Shown one piece after another: positions 1-8,499 of a stretch of DNA of 23,095 nucleotides. Position 1 is the first letter of the stretch. Each line of letters begins with the position of its first letter. The position numbers and the translations under genes were made by a program. Source of the stretch: a virus; the IMG/VR virus record IMGVR_UViG_3300037231_000029, positions 1 through 23,095 of that record; one strand, given 5' to 3'. The notes below the pieces were generated by a model. That model did not search any database. It saw nothing but the letters and a program-made list of their open reading frames with translations, and was not told the origin of the DNA.

Positions 1-739
1 TGACGAGCGCGGTCTTCGCTTCCTCGGCCTTCTGTCCGGTGATCTGCGCGAAGTCTGAAAAGACGGCCGTCAGAGCGTGCACTTCGGCCGCCGACATGTT
101 GTGCATGCTGGAGAACGCGCCGACGATTTCGCGTGCATCCGCGCTGGAAACACCCTTGGCGTGCGAGAGTTCGTCTGCGAACTGCGTGAGCGCTTCACGC
201 GTGAGGGTAAGATTGCCGGCGAACTCGGAACCCAACTGCATCTGATTGAGCGCCTTGCCGGCTTCGAGCGCCCTATAGGCCAAATATGCAAGGCCACCGA
301 CCAGGGCCATAACGCCGGCGACGGCACCGAGGGCTGCGGGTCCGAGGCCGAACACTTTTGAGGCGATTATTGCCAGAGTTCCTGGCGTCATCCGCGTCCG
401 GCCGCTCGATAACTCATCGAACAAAGCTCTGAATTCGCGCGTCGCGGTGCTGATCGAGCCGTGCGCCTCCGCCAAGTGGCCAGTCATGCCGACGATACCA
501 CCGCTCGCCTGACCGAGAGCGCCGCCGAGCGCGGCGGCTTGAGTCTTGGCGGCGACGAAGTCTCCCGCTACTTGCTGCAGGCGCGTCGCCGAGGCCGGGT
601 CGATGAACCCCGCCGAGGAGGCCTTCGCGAGTTTGTTTAACTCGCTAGATAATCCAGCGACTTCGGCCTTCGCCACCGCAAACTTCGATTGCAGGTCAAC
701 AATGTCGGCAGTAACTTTGACGTTGAGATTATTGGACAC
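1..739 (-). CDS. Tail tape measure protein, N-terminal part (cut by window edge)
   Basis: An open frame of 246 codons starts at a GTG (739-737) and runs off the left edge. An in-frame TGA lies just upstream, and GAGG is 9 bases before the GTG, so the start is well defined. The N-terminal part is helical and rich in Ala, Lys and Glu, as expected of a tape measure that sets tail length. A hydrophobic Gly/Ala-rich segment at about residues 135-165 (beginning GLGPAALGAVAGVMALVGG) is typical of the membrane-active stretches of this family, followed by an amphipathic Ala-rich stretch. Position supports the call: it directly follows the tail assembly chaperone pair and tail tube gene, the invariant siphovirus order. 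The family is usually far longer than the part seen here. The call rests on context and composition more than on a conserved motif. Confidence 0.85.
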   Translation of the reverse strand, partial: MSNNLNVKVTADIVDLQSKFAVAKAEVAGLSSELNKLAKASSAGFIDPASATRLQQVAGDFVAAKTQAAALGGALGQASGGIVGMTGHLAEAHGSISTATREFRALFDELSSGRTRMTPGTLAIIASKVFGLGPAALGAVAGVMALVGGLAYLAYRALEAGKALNQMQLGSEFAGNLTLTREALTQFADELSHAKGVSSADAREIVGAFSSMHNMSAAEVHALTAVFSDFAQITGQKAEEAKTALV

Positions 740-758
740 AGTCGATCACCTCGCTCCC

Positions 759-1151
759 CTACAATATCCGCTCGGCACCGAGTGAGCCCACCAGATCCTT
801 CGCCGACATCGCGCCCGCAGCCCAGCGCTGCTCTAAGGATCTCTGATGCTTGACGCGCGCCTCCTCTTCCGTCATGGGTTCGCCGCCCGGCGTCCATGTC
901 GTATAGATCTGGGCGAACATCGCGAGCATTTCATGCTCGGGCGGTGAAGTTTTCCAATAACCGAGAATCTCGAAGGCATCCGGGACCGTCATGGAGTAAA
1001 TCTCGGAGGGGAGTTTCTTCAATCCCGTCGCGAGCCGGCCGACCAGCGTCGGCCAGTCTAGGACGTTCCCGGAGGCGCTTCCCCCGAGGCTTTCTCCACT
1101 GGCTGCCTGACGAGCCCCGCGAAGGCGAGCACATCGTTCATCGCCTTCCAC
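759..1151 (-). CDS. Tail assembly chaperone, frameshift extension (lambda gpT-like)
   Basis: This frame overlaps the end of the preceding chaperone gene and is most likely made only as a C-terminal extension by -1 ribosomal frameshifting, as in lambda G/GT. The part after the overlap reads like a genuine protein: NVLDWPTLVGRLATGLKKLP, then an acidic helical segment with the WK-x-SPPEHEMLAMFAQIY region. The ATG at 1151 sits inside the upstream coding frame, has no ribosome binding site and would add a low-quality leader (MEGDERCARLRGAR), so I do not believe it is used. If the shift occurs at 1085-1079 the fused product has about 219 residues, with about 106 from this frame. The stop TAG at 761-759 is 19 bases from the tape measure start, the usual position. 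Confidence 0.75.
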   Translation of the reverse strand: MEGDERCARLRGARQAASGESLGGSASGNVLDWPTLVGRLATGLKKLPSEIYSMTVPDAFEILGYWKTSPPEHEMLAMFAQIYTTWTPGGEPMTEEEARVKHQRSLEQRWAAGAMSAKDLVGSLGAERIL

Positions 1152-1417
1152 ATCTCATCCGTGGTTGCCGTCGAGGCGAGGATCTTCTCGGACGTCATCT
1201 CGGGATAAGCGCCCTTGAGCGCCACCGAGATGATATTCACCGCACTATCGAACATGCGCGAGAACTCGGCCTGGTTGTCCACGAGCGGATCACCGGCGCA
1301 GCCAACGCCGATGTCCCGCAGCTGCCCCAAGTTGAGCGGCGACTTCAGCCCGTAGTCGACTCCCGCGAGCGTGATGGTGATCGACGCAGGCCGCGTTTTA
1401 TTCTTCGTTGTGCTCAT
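1058..1417 (-). CDS. Tail assembly chaperone (lambda gpG-like)
   Basis: A 119-residue protein located between the tail tube and tape measure genes. Members of this group bind the tape measure protein and help the tube polymerise around it; they are not usually part of the virion. The N-terminus (ASITITLAGVDYGLKSPLNL) is a beta-rich start often seen in siphovirus chaperones that resemble their own tail tube domain, followed by a helical half containing FDSAVNIISVALKGAYPEMT. The ATG at 1417 lies 5 bases after the tail tube stop codon, suggesting translational coupling; I see no good Shine-Dalgarno sequence of its own. The stop codon is at 1060-1058, and a second open frame displaced by -1 continues to 759, which is the hallmark of this gene pair. 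Confidence 0.8.
   Translation of the reverse strand: MSTTKNKTRPASITITLAGVDYGLKSPLNLGQLRDIGVGCAGDPLVDNQAEFSRMFDSAVNIISVALKGAYPEMTSEKILASTATTDEMWKAMNDVLAFAGLVRQPVEKASGEAPPGTS
1079..1085 (-). other. Candidate -1 ribosomal frameshift site (GGGGGAA)
   Basis: In the frame of the first chaperone the codons here read TCG GGG GAA GCG. The heptamer G GGG GAA permits the tRNA on GGG to re-pair perfectly with GGG one base back; re-pairing of GAA on GGA has one mismatch at the middle base, so the site is not an ideal X-XXY-YYZ heptamer. Shifting by -1 enters the open frame that ends at 759. It is the best slip site I can see in the region shared by both frames. The direction matches the classic lambda G/GT arrangement. 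Confidence 0.5.
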
Positions 1418-1422
1418 AGCGC

Positions 1423-2298
1423 TTAAGCCGTCGTCGCCAGGCTGATGATGCCGATCTGTTGCGAGGCATTTGCGAAGAACTCAAAGTCATACTCTGGCAT
1501 CGCAAAGTCATCGATCTTGCTCGCTATGGTCGATTTGCCACCCACACAGGCGAACAACCGCACGTAGTACTCAGCGCCGTTGAGGATGGTCGAGTAATCG
1601 AGTTGGAAGGTGGGCGTGGTCCCGATCAGCGCGTTCTGGATGATCTGGTACTGCCCGGCGGACCCCGTGGTCCAGGTGTAAACAATACTGATCTTGACCG
1701 TAACCCCGGCGACCTCGTCCGCGCTACTGAAGAGGTAGACACCGCCGGTAACGGAGTATTGTCCCGCAGCGGGCGCAGAGGCAACGAGCGTCAAAGGCTC
1801 GCCGGTCACGGCATTGATGACACCACAGTCCCCGTTCCAGGTGCCGCTATTCGGGGGCGGCGGCGTGATCGTAAAGGGCGTCGTCGGAATCGGTGTGGCG
1901 GCTGTCTGCGTCAATCCATACTGCGTGCCGGCGGTCCATGTGCCGCCGTAGAGCAGTGTATTCAAGGCGCGTCCCGAGAGGGTTGCGGCCTTCATTTTGC
2001 CGCTGGTCTTTGCCGTGCCGCGCGCGACCAGAAGCGGAAACTGGTATTGGCCCTTCAACTGCTTCGTGTCGAAGCCCCAATCCATGGACAGTTCGTTGAT
2101 AAAGCCGATATTGAACGGCGTTTTATCCCCGCCATCGGTTCGAGTGAGAATGGCGACGCCGGGGCCGAAAAGCGCCTGCGGAACCGTGTTCGTATTGCTC
2201 ATTGAAGACGCTCCAGAGTAGAGGCCGCCATCGGCCGTGTATAAACCAGAATCAGCGGTGACTTCCGAGGAATCTGCTGACCAGGGGAATGTCGCCAT
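1423..2298 (-). CDS. Major tail (tube) protein
   Basis: A 291-residue, beta-rich protein with phrases typical of siphovirus tube subunits: PFNIGFINELSMDWGFDTKQ near residue 65 and a C-terminal YDFEFFANASQQIGIISLA. It should polymerise into the tail tube. Around residues 155-210 a module with GQYSVTGGVYLFSSADE followed by KISIVYTWTT resembles small Ig-like segments found in many tail proteins. Two starts are possible. The ATG at 2202 has GGAG 8 bases upstream. The ATG at 2298 lacks a clear Shine-Dalgarno but adds 32 residues containing ADSGLY and ADGGLY, repeats written with different synonymous codons, which argues that this stretch is translated; I therefore keep the longer form. Downstream are the two chaperone frames and the tape measure. 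Confidence 0.85.
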   Translation of the reverse strand: MATFPWSADSSEVTADSGLYTADGGLYSGASSMSNTNTVPQALFGPGVAILTRTDGGDKTPFNIGFINELSMDWGFDTKQLKGQYQFPLLVARGTAKTSGKMKAATLSGRALNTLLYGGTWTAGTQYGLTQTAATPIPTTPFTITPPPPNSGTWNGDCGVINAVTGEPLTLVASAPAAGQYSVTGGVYLFSSADEVAGVTVKISIVYTWTTGSAGQYQIIQNALIGTTPTFQLDYSTILNGAEYYVRLFACVGGKSTIASKIDDFAMPEYDFEFFANASQQIGIISLATTA

Positions 2299-2368
2299 TA
2301 GGAAACCCCCATTGATATTGACTCAGCCGTCCGCGTGAATTACAGCTCAGATTGAATGATCATCACGG

Positions 2369-4855
2369 TCACAAGAAGACGCTCGCAGGAGTGGCCAGCG
2401 CATGCACGCCGGTGGTCGGATTCCACGCCGCATCAAGCCCTACGTTCGTGTTGCTGGTCGGCTTCGCGTAGGTACCATTCACCAGACACGCACCGAACCA
2501 GTTCTGCGAGACGTTGGAGGCAGTAAGATCGTTATCGTCGATTGCCCAGTACATCCAACCCAAACCTTGCGCTTCGCACTCGCTCACGATTTGCGCGGCG
2601 CTGGTGAGCGTCGGGCTGCCGTCACTCGTACCGATGTACTTGCCAGGGCCGAACTCGCCCACGATCACGCACACGCCGGAACTTGCGAGCGCTGCCAACG
2701 CCGGAATGATCAATTGATAATGATCACCCGAGTAAATCGTGCCACCGCTCGTATAAGGGCTGAATGCGCTGCTGTCGAGCGTCACTGTTATCTCGCCCAG
2801 GCTGCCGTAGCCAGTCAGGGGCGGGGACAAACCATTGATCTGCGTCATGCCATCGACGCCATCGATATACACCGTCGAGGCGGCATCTGTGCTGCCTGAC
2901 GGGGACACGCCCGGGATAAAGTTCGCAAACGTGTTATGCGCCCCGGCGTTGGTAAAAGCAATCACTGTACTGGTGGCGCCCGGCGTGATGCCGGTAATTT
3001 GCGCCTGCGCGTTCATGCAGCCGCCATACGCATGAAACGAGAACATCGTATTCTTCAGCGTATCGCTCGCGAGCACCGCGGCTGCGGAGCTGACAATCAC
3101 TTCGTACGACTGACCATCACCACACGCATCGACCAACAGCGGACAGGTATAGCCTGCCGTGCGCATGTTCTCGACCGCACTTACATAGGACGATTCCCAA
3201 GTCGCGGCGGTATTATCGCCGTCCCATTCGTTGGCGATGTTGATGATGATCGAATCCATGATGGGCGCGAATGTCGCCACATTCGCCACCCACCAATCAA
3301 CACACGTCGCCAAATCCGCCGTGCTCGTATCACCGCTCGTGCGAGTCATCGTATTAGGCACGTAGGACATGGTGATGACAGGCAGAATGCCGAGGCTCAC
3401 ATATTCAGCGGCCACCGCCTCATAGGTGCTGGCGGGATTACCGCCTGTCCCCACCAAATACATAAACACCCGTTGCGTGTTGCAACCGAAGGCGGTTGCA
3501 ACCGAATACGAATCCGAATCATAGTGGTTCTGATTCATGCCGCGGATGCGAAATACCGCGCCGTTCGGATCGCGCAAGATACCGCCAGGATCGACAAAGA
3601 AGCCGTTCGATGCGCTCGAATTGTACGAAGGCCGCGAGACGTTGGTATTCTCTGCGACCACCATACTGAAGGTCGCGGATACTGGAACCGCCGCGCTATC
3701 GACCAACGTCACCACGATGTCATTGAAGGTACCGTTCTCCGTCGGCGCACCGCTGATATTGCCCGCCGTCGACATCGAATGTCCCGAGGGCAGTCCCGTC
3801 GCGCTCCAGCTTTGGCCGCTGCCTGTCCCGCCTGCGCACGTCATTTGATGCTGGTAGGCGTTCGATTGCATCGAACCTGGCAATGGCGTAACCGCCTTTT
3901 CCAGCGCGCAGCCCAAGATGGTCAGCGCCGTGTTGGTCGTCACGCTGATGTTCGCGGTCGCAGTCGCGCCGGTGTTATCCGTGGCGATCACGGGTAACGT
4001 GACGGGGCCTTCAGCGGTAGTCGGCGCCACCTCGAGACAGCCAGTCAAAGACATCTGATAGGAATTAACGCCGCCCAATCCAGCGCACAGCATTGCAGGC
4101 CCAGTGCTATTGCCATTGGAGAAGTTCATCGTCGTCGTGATAGTCCACGCGCCCGAAGATCCGCCCAATCCGGTAATTGCACCGCTCGAATACAGCGTCT
4201 TCGGCCACGAGCCATTGACCGGAATTGCCACCGTGCACTGCGTCTGCCCGGTGAAGGGGTTTGTCTCGGAGACCGTGCTGACCGTGAACACTGCATCCGT
4301 CGTCGCCGTGGTGGCGCTGATCGTCGCCTCTACCTCCCAGTCAAATGTCCAGGTGATCGGCGCCACGCCGCCGGTCTGGGACAGTTGGTAAAACCCACTA
4401 CCATTGACGGGAATGGCCGGAATCGTTGGCAACGTGATCGCGAAGCCGCCGGTGATGGTGTACGCAGCGCTCGCTACCGCGCTATTGGCAAGCCCCCCCG
4501 CCACCCCGATGGCATTGACCGTCTGCGAGCTGCTGACCGTGATAGCCGCGGTATAGATCTGCGTCGTACCGGTGATCGGATACGTCGGCGTCGAATCATC
4601 CGTGGTGTAGTAAATCGACGAACCGGCCGTCGCGCACGAAATGGCGACGCTCTGCGAACTCGAATAACTGCCCGCGACGGGTGAAAACGTCGGCGGCACC
4701 ACAGATCCGCCGAACGGCGTGCCGCGCGGGTTACGCGCCCACGAACGGCGCCCGAGAACCGATGCGACCGCAGTCGCAAGCGCGCTTTTGGCAAACTTCC
4801 GCCGATCCATGGCGCGGCGCCGATAGCGCCAATATTTCCGGGGAAGCGCGCTCAT
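2369..4855 (-). CDS. Tat-signal GH5-family glycoside hydrolase (mannanase-like) with Ig-like domains
   Basis: An 828-residue multidomain protein. Residues 16-35 hold a twin-arginine type signal (MDRRKFAK followed by a hydrophobic SALATAVASVLG). Residues about 50-134 resemble the chitobiase/hexosaminidase C-terminal Ig-like domain (SSIYYTTDDSTPT). Residues about 310-400 look like a putative-Ig domain (GLPSGHSMSTAGNISGAPTE). Residues about 411-795 are a glycoside hydrolase family 5 domain: the acid/base Glu543 is in NIANEWDG, KNTMFSFHAYGG precedes the seventh strand, and the nucleophile Glu734 is in VIVGEFGPG, followed by GWMYWAIDDND. These phrases are closest to bacterial beta-1,4-mannanases of GH5 (subfamily 8 from memory). 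A foreign beta domain (about 617-707) interrupts the catalytic domain. The ATG is 4 bases after the stop of the 835-residue gene, implying coupling. It may degrade host surface polysaccharide; substrate is inferred. Confidence 0.8.
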   Translation of the reverse strand: MSALPRKYWRYRRRAMDRRKFAKSALATAVASVLGRRSWARNPRGTPFGGSVVPPTFSPVAGSYSSSQSVAISCATAGSSIYYTTDDSTPTYPITGTTQIYTAAITVSSSQTVNAIGVAGGLANSAVASAAYTITGGFAITLPTIPAIPVNGSGFYQLSQTGGVAPITWTFDWEVEATISATTATTDAVFTVSTVSETNPFTGQTQCTVAIPVNGSWPKTLYSSGAITGLGGSSGAWTITTTMNFSNGNSTGPAMLCAGLGGVNSYQMSLTGCLEVAPTTAEGPVTLPVIATDNTGATATANISVTTNTALTILGCALEKAVTPLPGSMQSNAYQHQMTCAGGTGSGQSWSATGLPSGHSMSTAGNISGAPTENGTFNDIVVTLVDSAAVPVSATFSMVVAENTNVSRPSYNSSASNGFFVDPGGILRDPNGAVFRIRGMNQNHYDSDSYSVATAFGCNTQRVFMYLVGTGGNPASTYEAVAAEYVSLGILPVITMSYVPNTMTRTSGDTSTADLATCVDWWVANVATFAPIMDSIIINIANEWDGDNTAATWESSYVSAVENMRTAGYTCPLLVDACGDGQSYEVIVSSAAAVLASDTLKNTMFSFHAYGGCMNAQAQITGITPGATSTVIAFTNAGAHNTFANFIPGVSPSGSTDAASTVYIDGVDGMTQINGLSPPLTGYGSLGEITVTLDSSAFSPYTSGGTIYSGDHYQLIIPALAALASSGVCVIVGEFGPGKYIGTSDGSPTLTSAAQIVSECEAQGLGWMYWAIDDNDLTASNVSQNWFGACLVNGTYAKPTSNTNVGLDAAWNPTTGVHALATPASVFL

Positions 4856-4859
4856 GCGA

Positions 4860-7367
4860 TCAATAGGTCGTGATGACTATGACTTCCCCACCACCACCTG
4901 CGCCACCTGCGCCCGATGCTGCGCCGACTGATGCACCACCACCACCGCCGCCGGAGCCGTAGCCGGCTGTACCACCTGCGCCACCGGCCCCGCTCGCGTT
5001 AGCCCCGCCGCCCCCCGCAGAGCCGCCAACCCCCCATTGGGCTGTTGGATTGGTACCGCTACCGCCAGCACCTCCAGTATTTGCTCCCCCGGCGGGACTG
5101 GAATAAGGAGGGCTCATGGACGGCATGCCGGTACCGCCAGCAAAGGCGGCAGACGTGCTCAAGCCGCCGCCCGAGGCCCCACCGACCCCTCCTATACCGG
5201 AATTGGCGTTCGCTCCTTGAGCAAAACCTCCCGCCGCGCCGCTGGCCGCAGTCGCGCCACCGGCGCCGCCAAAGCCCGCTGAACCTGTCGTAGAGCCGCC
5301 CGCTGTCGCGCCGCCGCCGTATAGAGCGCCGCCGTTAGTAGCGCCCGTGGCAGAGACTCCTGGTCCCCAGTAACTACCCCCGCTACCGCCTCCAGCAGCG
5401 GCGCTCTCCGCACCCGGACCTCCGCCGCCGCCGCCCCACGCTTTTACCCAGGGTGTCGTTCCGAAGATGCTTTCGCCGCCGAGACCGCCACCATTACCTG
5501 AGCCGGCCGCAGAGGTTGCCGCTCCTGCCGTGCCGCCCGCACCAATAGTGACGGTCTCTGTGGCGTTCAGATTCGCAGTATTAAAAGTCGCGTCAACAGC
5601 CGCCGCGCCGCCGCCGCCGCCACCCCCGGAACCCGCGGTGCCCAAAGCGGCTATTTCAAAGCCGCTGCCACCACCCCCGCCGCCGCCGATGACAATGACG
5701 CGCGTGACCTGCGGCGAGTGACCACCCACCGCGCCGGGCTTCGTCCAAGTGCCGCTTGAGGTAAATATCTGCACGTTGCTGATGACGCCGCCCGCTACCG
5801 TGACAGCCGTGCAGGCGCTCACCTGATAATTCGTGCCATCGCTCGTGACGGTGCAGCCGTTGTTCTGCGCGATGGTCAGGGTCGAGGCGCCATTGATGGT
5901 GCTCGTGGTGGGCGTGATGGTCACGGTCCCCGCGCCGTTGTTCTGCACATCGAAGGAGAAGCCGGCCGTGTAACCCGTGGTGGTCGCTTGCGCGAGGGTG
6001 ACTGCGACGGCGCTGGCATTGCTGAGCGTCAGGAGGCGGCCGGCGTCGGTCGTGGCGACGCTGTAGCTCGTCCCCGTCTGCGCATTGATCGTTTGCGAAG
6101 TGCCGAGCACGCCGCTATTGATGGCAAGATTGCCACCGAGCGTGAGTGCCGTCAGTTGATTGAAGGAGTTTGTCGCAACGACGGCTGCACTCGTCGGCAC
6201 CGCAGCGCCATTCACCTTAACCACAGTCGCAGCGAGCGTCCCGGAGGTCGTCACATCGCCGCTGAGGTTACCATTCGTGATCGTGGCAACCCCGCTGAAC
6301 GCGGCGAGATTCCCGCTCGCTGGCGATCCGGTCGTGGTAACCGTCCCGCTACCGCTGGGAGTCGCCCAGGTGCCATCGCCGCGCCAATAGGTCGAGGAAC
6401 TCGCGCTCGTGCCTGAATTGAGATTGCCGACAGGCAGATTGCCGGTGACACCGGTGCTGAGCGGTAAGCCCGTGAGGTTCGTTGCCGTACCCGAGGAGGG
6501 CGTACCCAGTGCGCCACCATTGACCAATAATGTCGCCGAGGAGGGGATCGAGGTGCCGTTGACGCTCGTGACATCGCTCAAGCTCGAGGAGTAGGACGGA
6601 TAGGCGGATGCGCCGCTGGAGATCAGCGCCTGGCCCGCGCTCCCCGGCCCGATGCCCTCGATCGCTGTCGAGCTGACCCAGGCCGGGATCTGATACTGAG
6701 TCGGCGTACCGGAATTGGAGACATTTCCGCCGCCAGACGGCGTTTGGCAGGCACCGTCACCGCGCAGGAAGGTGGAGCTCGAGCAGGTCCCCGTCCAGAG
6801 ACCATAGATATTCGCTGCGGTAGCGGCAGAGAGGGCTGTGCCGGTGCCTTCCAAAGGACCGGTGATGCTGGTGGCGATTGTAATGGCGGGGGTCGTTGTG
6901 GGATTGGCCACGGTGCCTGTAAAACCGTTCGCCGATACAACCGACGCGCTCGTGACCGTGCCAGTGCCGCCGGCCGCCGCACACGCTCCATCTCCACGTA
7001 GGAACGTGGACGATGAACATGTGCCGCTCCACAGCGCATAAATATCGGCTGCCAGCGCAGGACTGATCGCACTCGTACCATTGCCCTTGATCGGGCCGGT
7101 GATCGTGAGGACGCCGGTACCGCCTTTATTGACGGGTAGCGCGGTGCCGGCGAACAGCTGCGAGGGAAGTAGGGCTAAATTTGAATTGATCTTGCCGAAT
7201 GCCGCCCACGCAGCATCACCGGTGCCAGTATTGCTCGGACCAGTCGATGGATTACACGGCGTCGATGGCGCGCAGTTGATCGACGCCTGAGCGCTCGCCG
7301 GGGATGCGCTGAAAAGGCAGGCAACCAGCAACGTCAGCACTGAAAAATGCAGTCGAAGCGATTTCAT
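4860..7367 (-). CDS. Glycine-rich fibre-like protein with Sec signal peptide
   Basis: An 835-residue protein. Residues 1-26 form a classical Sec signal peptide ([20 protein letters not shown], then ASPASA before Gln27). The mature N-terminus has a Cys pair, C32-x5-C38, and the phrase [19 protein letters not shown], which is matched in the 883-residue protein at 16819-19470. The middle is a tail-fibre type low-complexity region with three copies of an SSS-T-(F/Y)-(L/W)-RGDG-(A/T) unit near residues 117-129, 195-207 and 322-334. From about residue 531 ([14 protein letters not shown]) to the end it is a glycine-rich domain with runs of 7 Gly, as in tail adhesins built from polyglycine helices. 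A function in host recognition is likely. AGGA lies 12 bases before the ATG. It follows the tail terminator gene by 17 bases. Confidence 0.75.
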   Translation of the reverse strand: MKSLRLHFSVLTLLVACLFSASPASAQASINCAPSTPCNPSTGPSNTGTGDAAWAAFGKINSNLALLPSQLFAGTALPVNKGGTGVLTITGPIKGNGTSAISPALAADIYALWSGTCSSSTFLRGDGACAAAGGTGTVTSASVVSANGFTGTVANPTTTPAITIATSITGPLEGTGTALSAATAANIYGLWTGTCSSSTFLRGDGACQTPSGGGNVSNSGTPTQYQIPAWVSSTAIEGIGPGSAGQALISSGASAYPSYSSSLSDVTSVNGTSIPSSATLLVNGGALGTPSSGTATNLTGLPLSTGVTGNLPVGNLNSGTSASSSTYWRGDGTWATPSGSGTVTTTGSPASGNLAAFSGVATITNGNLSGDVTTSGTLAATVVKVNGAAVPTSAAVVATNSFNQLTALTLGGNLAINSGVLGTSQTINAQTGTSYSVATTDAGRLLTLSNASAVAVTLAQATTTGYTAGFSFDVQNNGAGTVTITPTTSTINGASTLTIAQNNGCTVTSDGTNYQVSACTAVTVAGGVISNVQIFTSSGTWTKPGAVGGHSPQVTRVIVIGGGGGGGSGFEIAALGTAGSGGGGGGGAAAVDATFNTANLNATETVTIGAGGTAGAATSAAGSGNGGGLGGESIFGTTPWVKAWGGGGGGPGAESAAAGGGSGGSYWGPGVSATGATNGGALYGGGATAGGSTTGSAGFGGAGGATAASGAAGGFAQGANANSGIGGVGGASGGGLSTSAAFAGGTGMPSMSPPYSSPAGGANTGGAGGSGTNPTAQWGVGGSAGGGGANASGAGGAGGTAGYGSGGGGGGASVGAASGAGGAGGGGEVIVITTY

Positions 7368-7384
7368 ATGAAGGGTTTTCCTAA

Positions 7385-8014
7385 TTACGGAACTGTGATC
7401 TGCACTTCAGCGACGGCGATCGCCTGGCCGCTGATATCGCCGGGATCCTTGTCGATCTTTCCCTCGAGGCGGCACCACTGGACGAGGCCGTTCAACGTAA
7501 AGCGATTGGTGCGCGAATCATCGGGTGCGAAGGCCGCCTGCACGGCATCGAGCAGATTGTTGAGCGCGGTTTCCGGCACCGTGTCCGGATTCTGACCCGC
7601 GTTCGAATAAATCCAGATTTCGGCGGCGATGGTCTGCTTTTGATTCGGTGCCGCGTCGTAATCTAAGTCCTCGTCCCCGGAGCGCAAGAACAGCGCCGGC
7701 TGAGCACTCACATCCGACCAGTACTTCAAGCGGCGTCCCGTGGTCAGAAAGCCGGTAGTCATCGGGACGGCCGTCGCATTGGCCGTGGGTGGCAGCGACA
7801 GCGTGAGCGGCGAGAGAGCCGTGATGATCGATCCACGCGGAACCGTGCCGCCGATCACCGGCAGCCCCACGAACAAGCCCGCGGCAGCGCTCGGGTCCGT
7901 GAGGACGACGTTTCCCGCCGTCGTATCGGCCGTGAATGAGGTCTGCACGCAGGCCACGAGAACGTTGAACAGCGCCGTCATCACCGATTCGCGCGACGGT
8001 CGCTGATACATCAT
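7385..8014 (-). CDS. Tail terminator / tail completion protein with inserted beta domain
   Basis: A 209-residue protein in the place where siphoviruses encode the tail terminator (lambda gpU-like), immediately after the gp10-like gene with an ATGA overlap (stop at 8013-8011, ATG at 8014). The start [18 protein letters not shown] and the later block [35 protein letters not shown] and [12 protein letters not shown] are what I expect for this family, which closes the distal or proximal end of the tail tube. Between them, residues about 30-90 form an extra beta-rich segment with [20 protein letters not shown] that is not needed by the core fold and has a relative in the connector protein encoded at 8500-9399. 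A second in-frame ATG one codon later could also be the start. Confidence 0.75.
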   Translation of the reverse strand: MMYQRPSRESVMTALFNVLVACVQTSFTADTTAGNVVLTDPSAAAGLFVGLPVIGGTVPRGSIITALSPLTLSLPPTANATAVPMTTGFLTTGRRLKYWSDVSAQPALFLRSGDEDLDYDAAPNQKQTIAAEIWIYSNAGQNPDTVPETALNNLLDAVQAAFAPDDSRTNRFTLNGLVQWCRLEGKIDKDPGDISGQAIAVAEVQITVP

Positions 8015-8499
8015 GAATCGTCACCCTCTGAGGCGGTCTCGGCCAGCGCCTCCTCAAGCCCCGCCTCAATCTCCGGCCTCATCTCATCGAGTGGGCCGCG
8101 TAGATAGCGGAAGGCTTCGATGTGCGGGGTTTTCGACAACCGCCGCTCGAACCGCCGCGAGCGGGAGAACAGAGCCATAATTCGGCTGCCGCGGTCGGTG
8201 AGCTTTCGCGGCTTGTTGGAGCCGTACTCCAGGGTTGCCGCCTTCGCGTATTCCTTCGAATTGCCGCCGGCGGATACCGATACATAGCCGGCGACGCGGT
8301 CTGCACTATCCGAGGCATAGACCTGGGATTTGATCTCGCTGCGCAGACGCCCGGTGCGCACCGGCGCCGCGGCGCGCACGCGCTCTTCGAGTTCCGTCGT
8401 AAGTTCGGTGATCCGCTCTTTGAGTTTGTCGTGGGCGCGCGCTGGGAAGGTATCGAAGCGCAGCGAGATCTCGCGATCGCCGCGTGTGACGACGCCCAT
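8011..8499 (-). CDS. HK97 gp10-like head-tail joining / tail component
   Basis: A 162-residue protein with the family's signature after a long helix: RVRAAAPVRTGRLRSEIKSQ at about residues 41-60, then AKAATLEYGSNKPR and a C-terminal helical region with FRYLRGPLDEMRPEIEAGLE. Proteins of this family sit at the neck and join the head-completion complex to the tail. The ATG at 8499 directly abuts the stop codon of the connector gene, and the stop overlaps the start of the tail terminator gene by 4 bases, so the three are translated as a tightly coupled unit. Length is normal for the family. Confidence 0.85.
   Translation of the reverse strand: MGVVTRGDREISLRFDTFPARAHDKLKERITELTTELEERVRAAAPVRTGRLRSEIKSQVYASDSADRVAGYVSVSAGGNSKEYAKAATLEYGSNKPRKLTDRGSRIMALFSRSRRFERRLSKTPHIEAFRYLRGPLDEMRPEIEAGLEEALAETASEGDDS

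Noticed and set aside
1459-2205. 248-codon open frame on the plus strand
   Set aside because: Antisense to the tail tube gene and without a ribosome binding site or familiar motif.
2936-3997. 353-codon open frame on the plus strand
   Set aside because: It lies antisense to the GH5-type gene, is Arg/His-rich with no recognisable motif, and is a product of GC-rich codon use on the other strand.
6390-7020. RGD motifs in the fibre as integrin-binding sites
   Set aside because: FLRGDG-type phrases are common in tail-fibre repeats and have no reason to bind integrins in a phage of bacteria.
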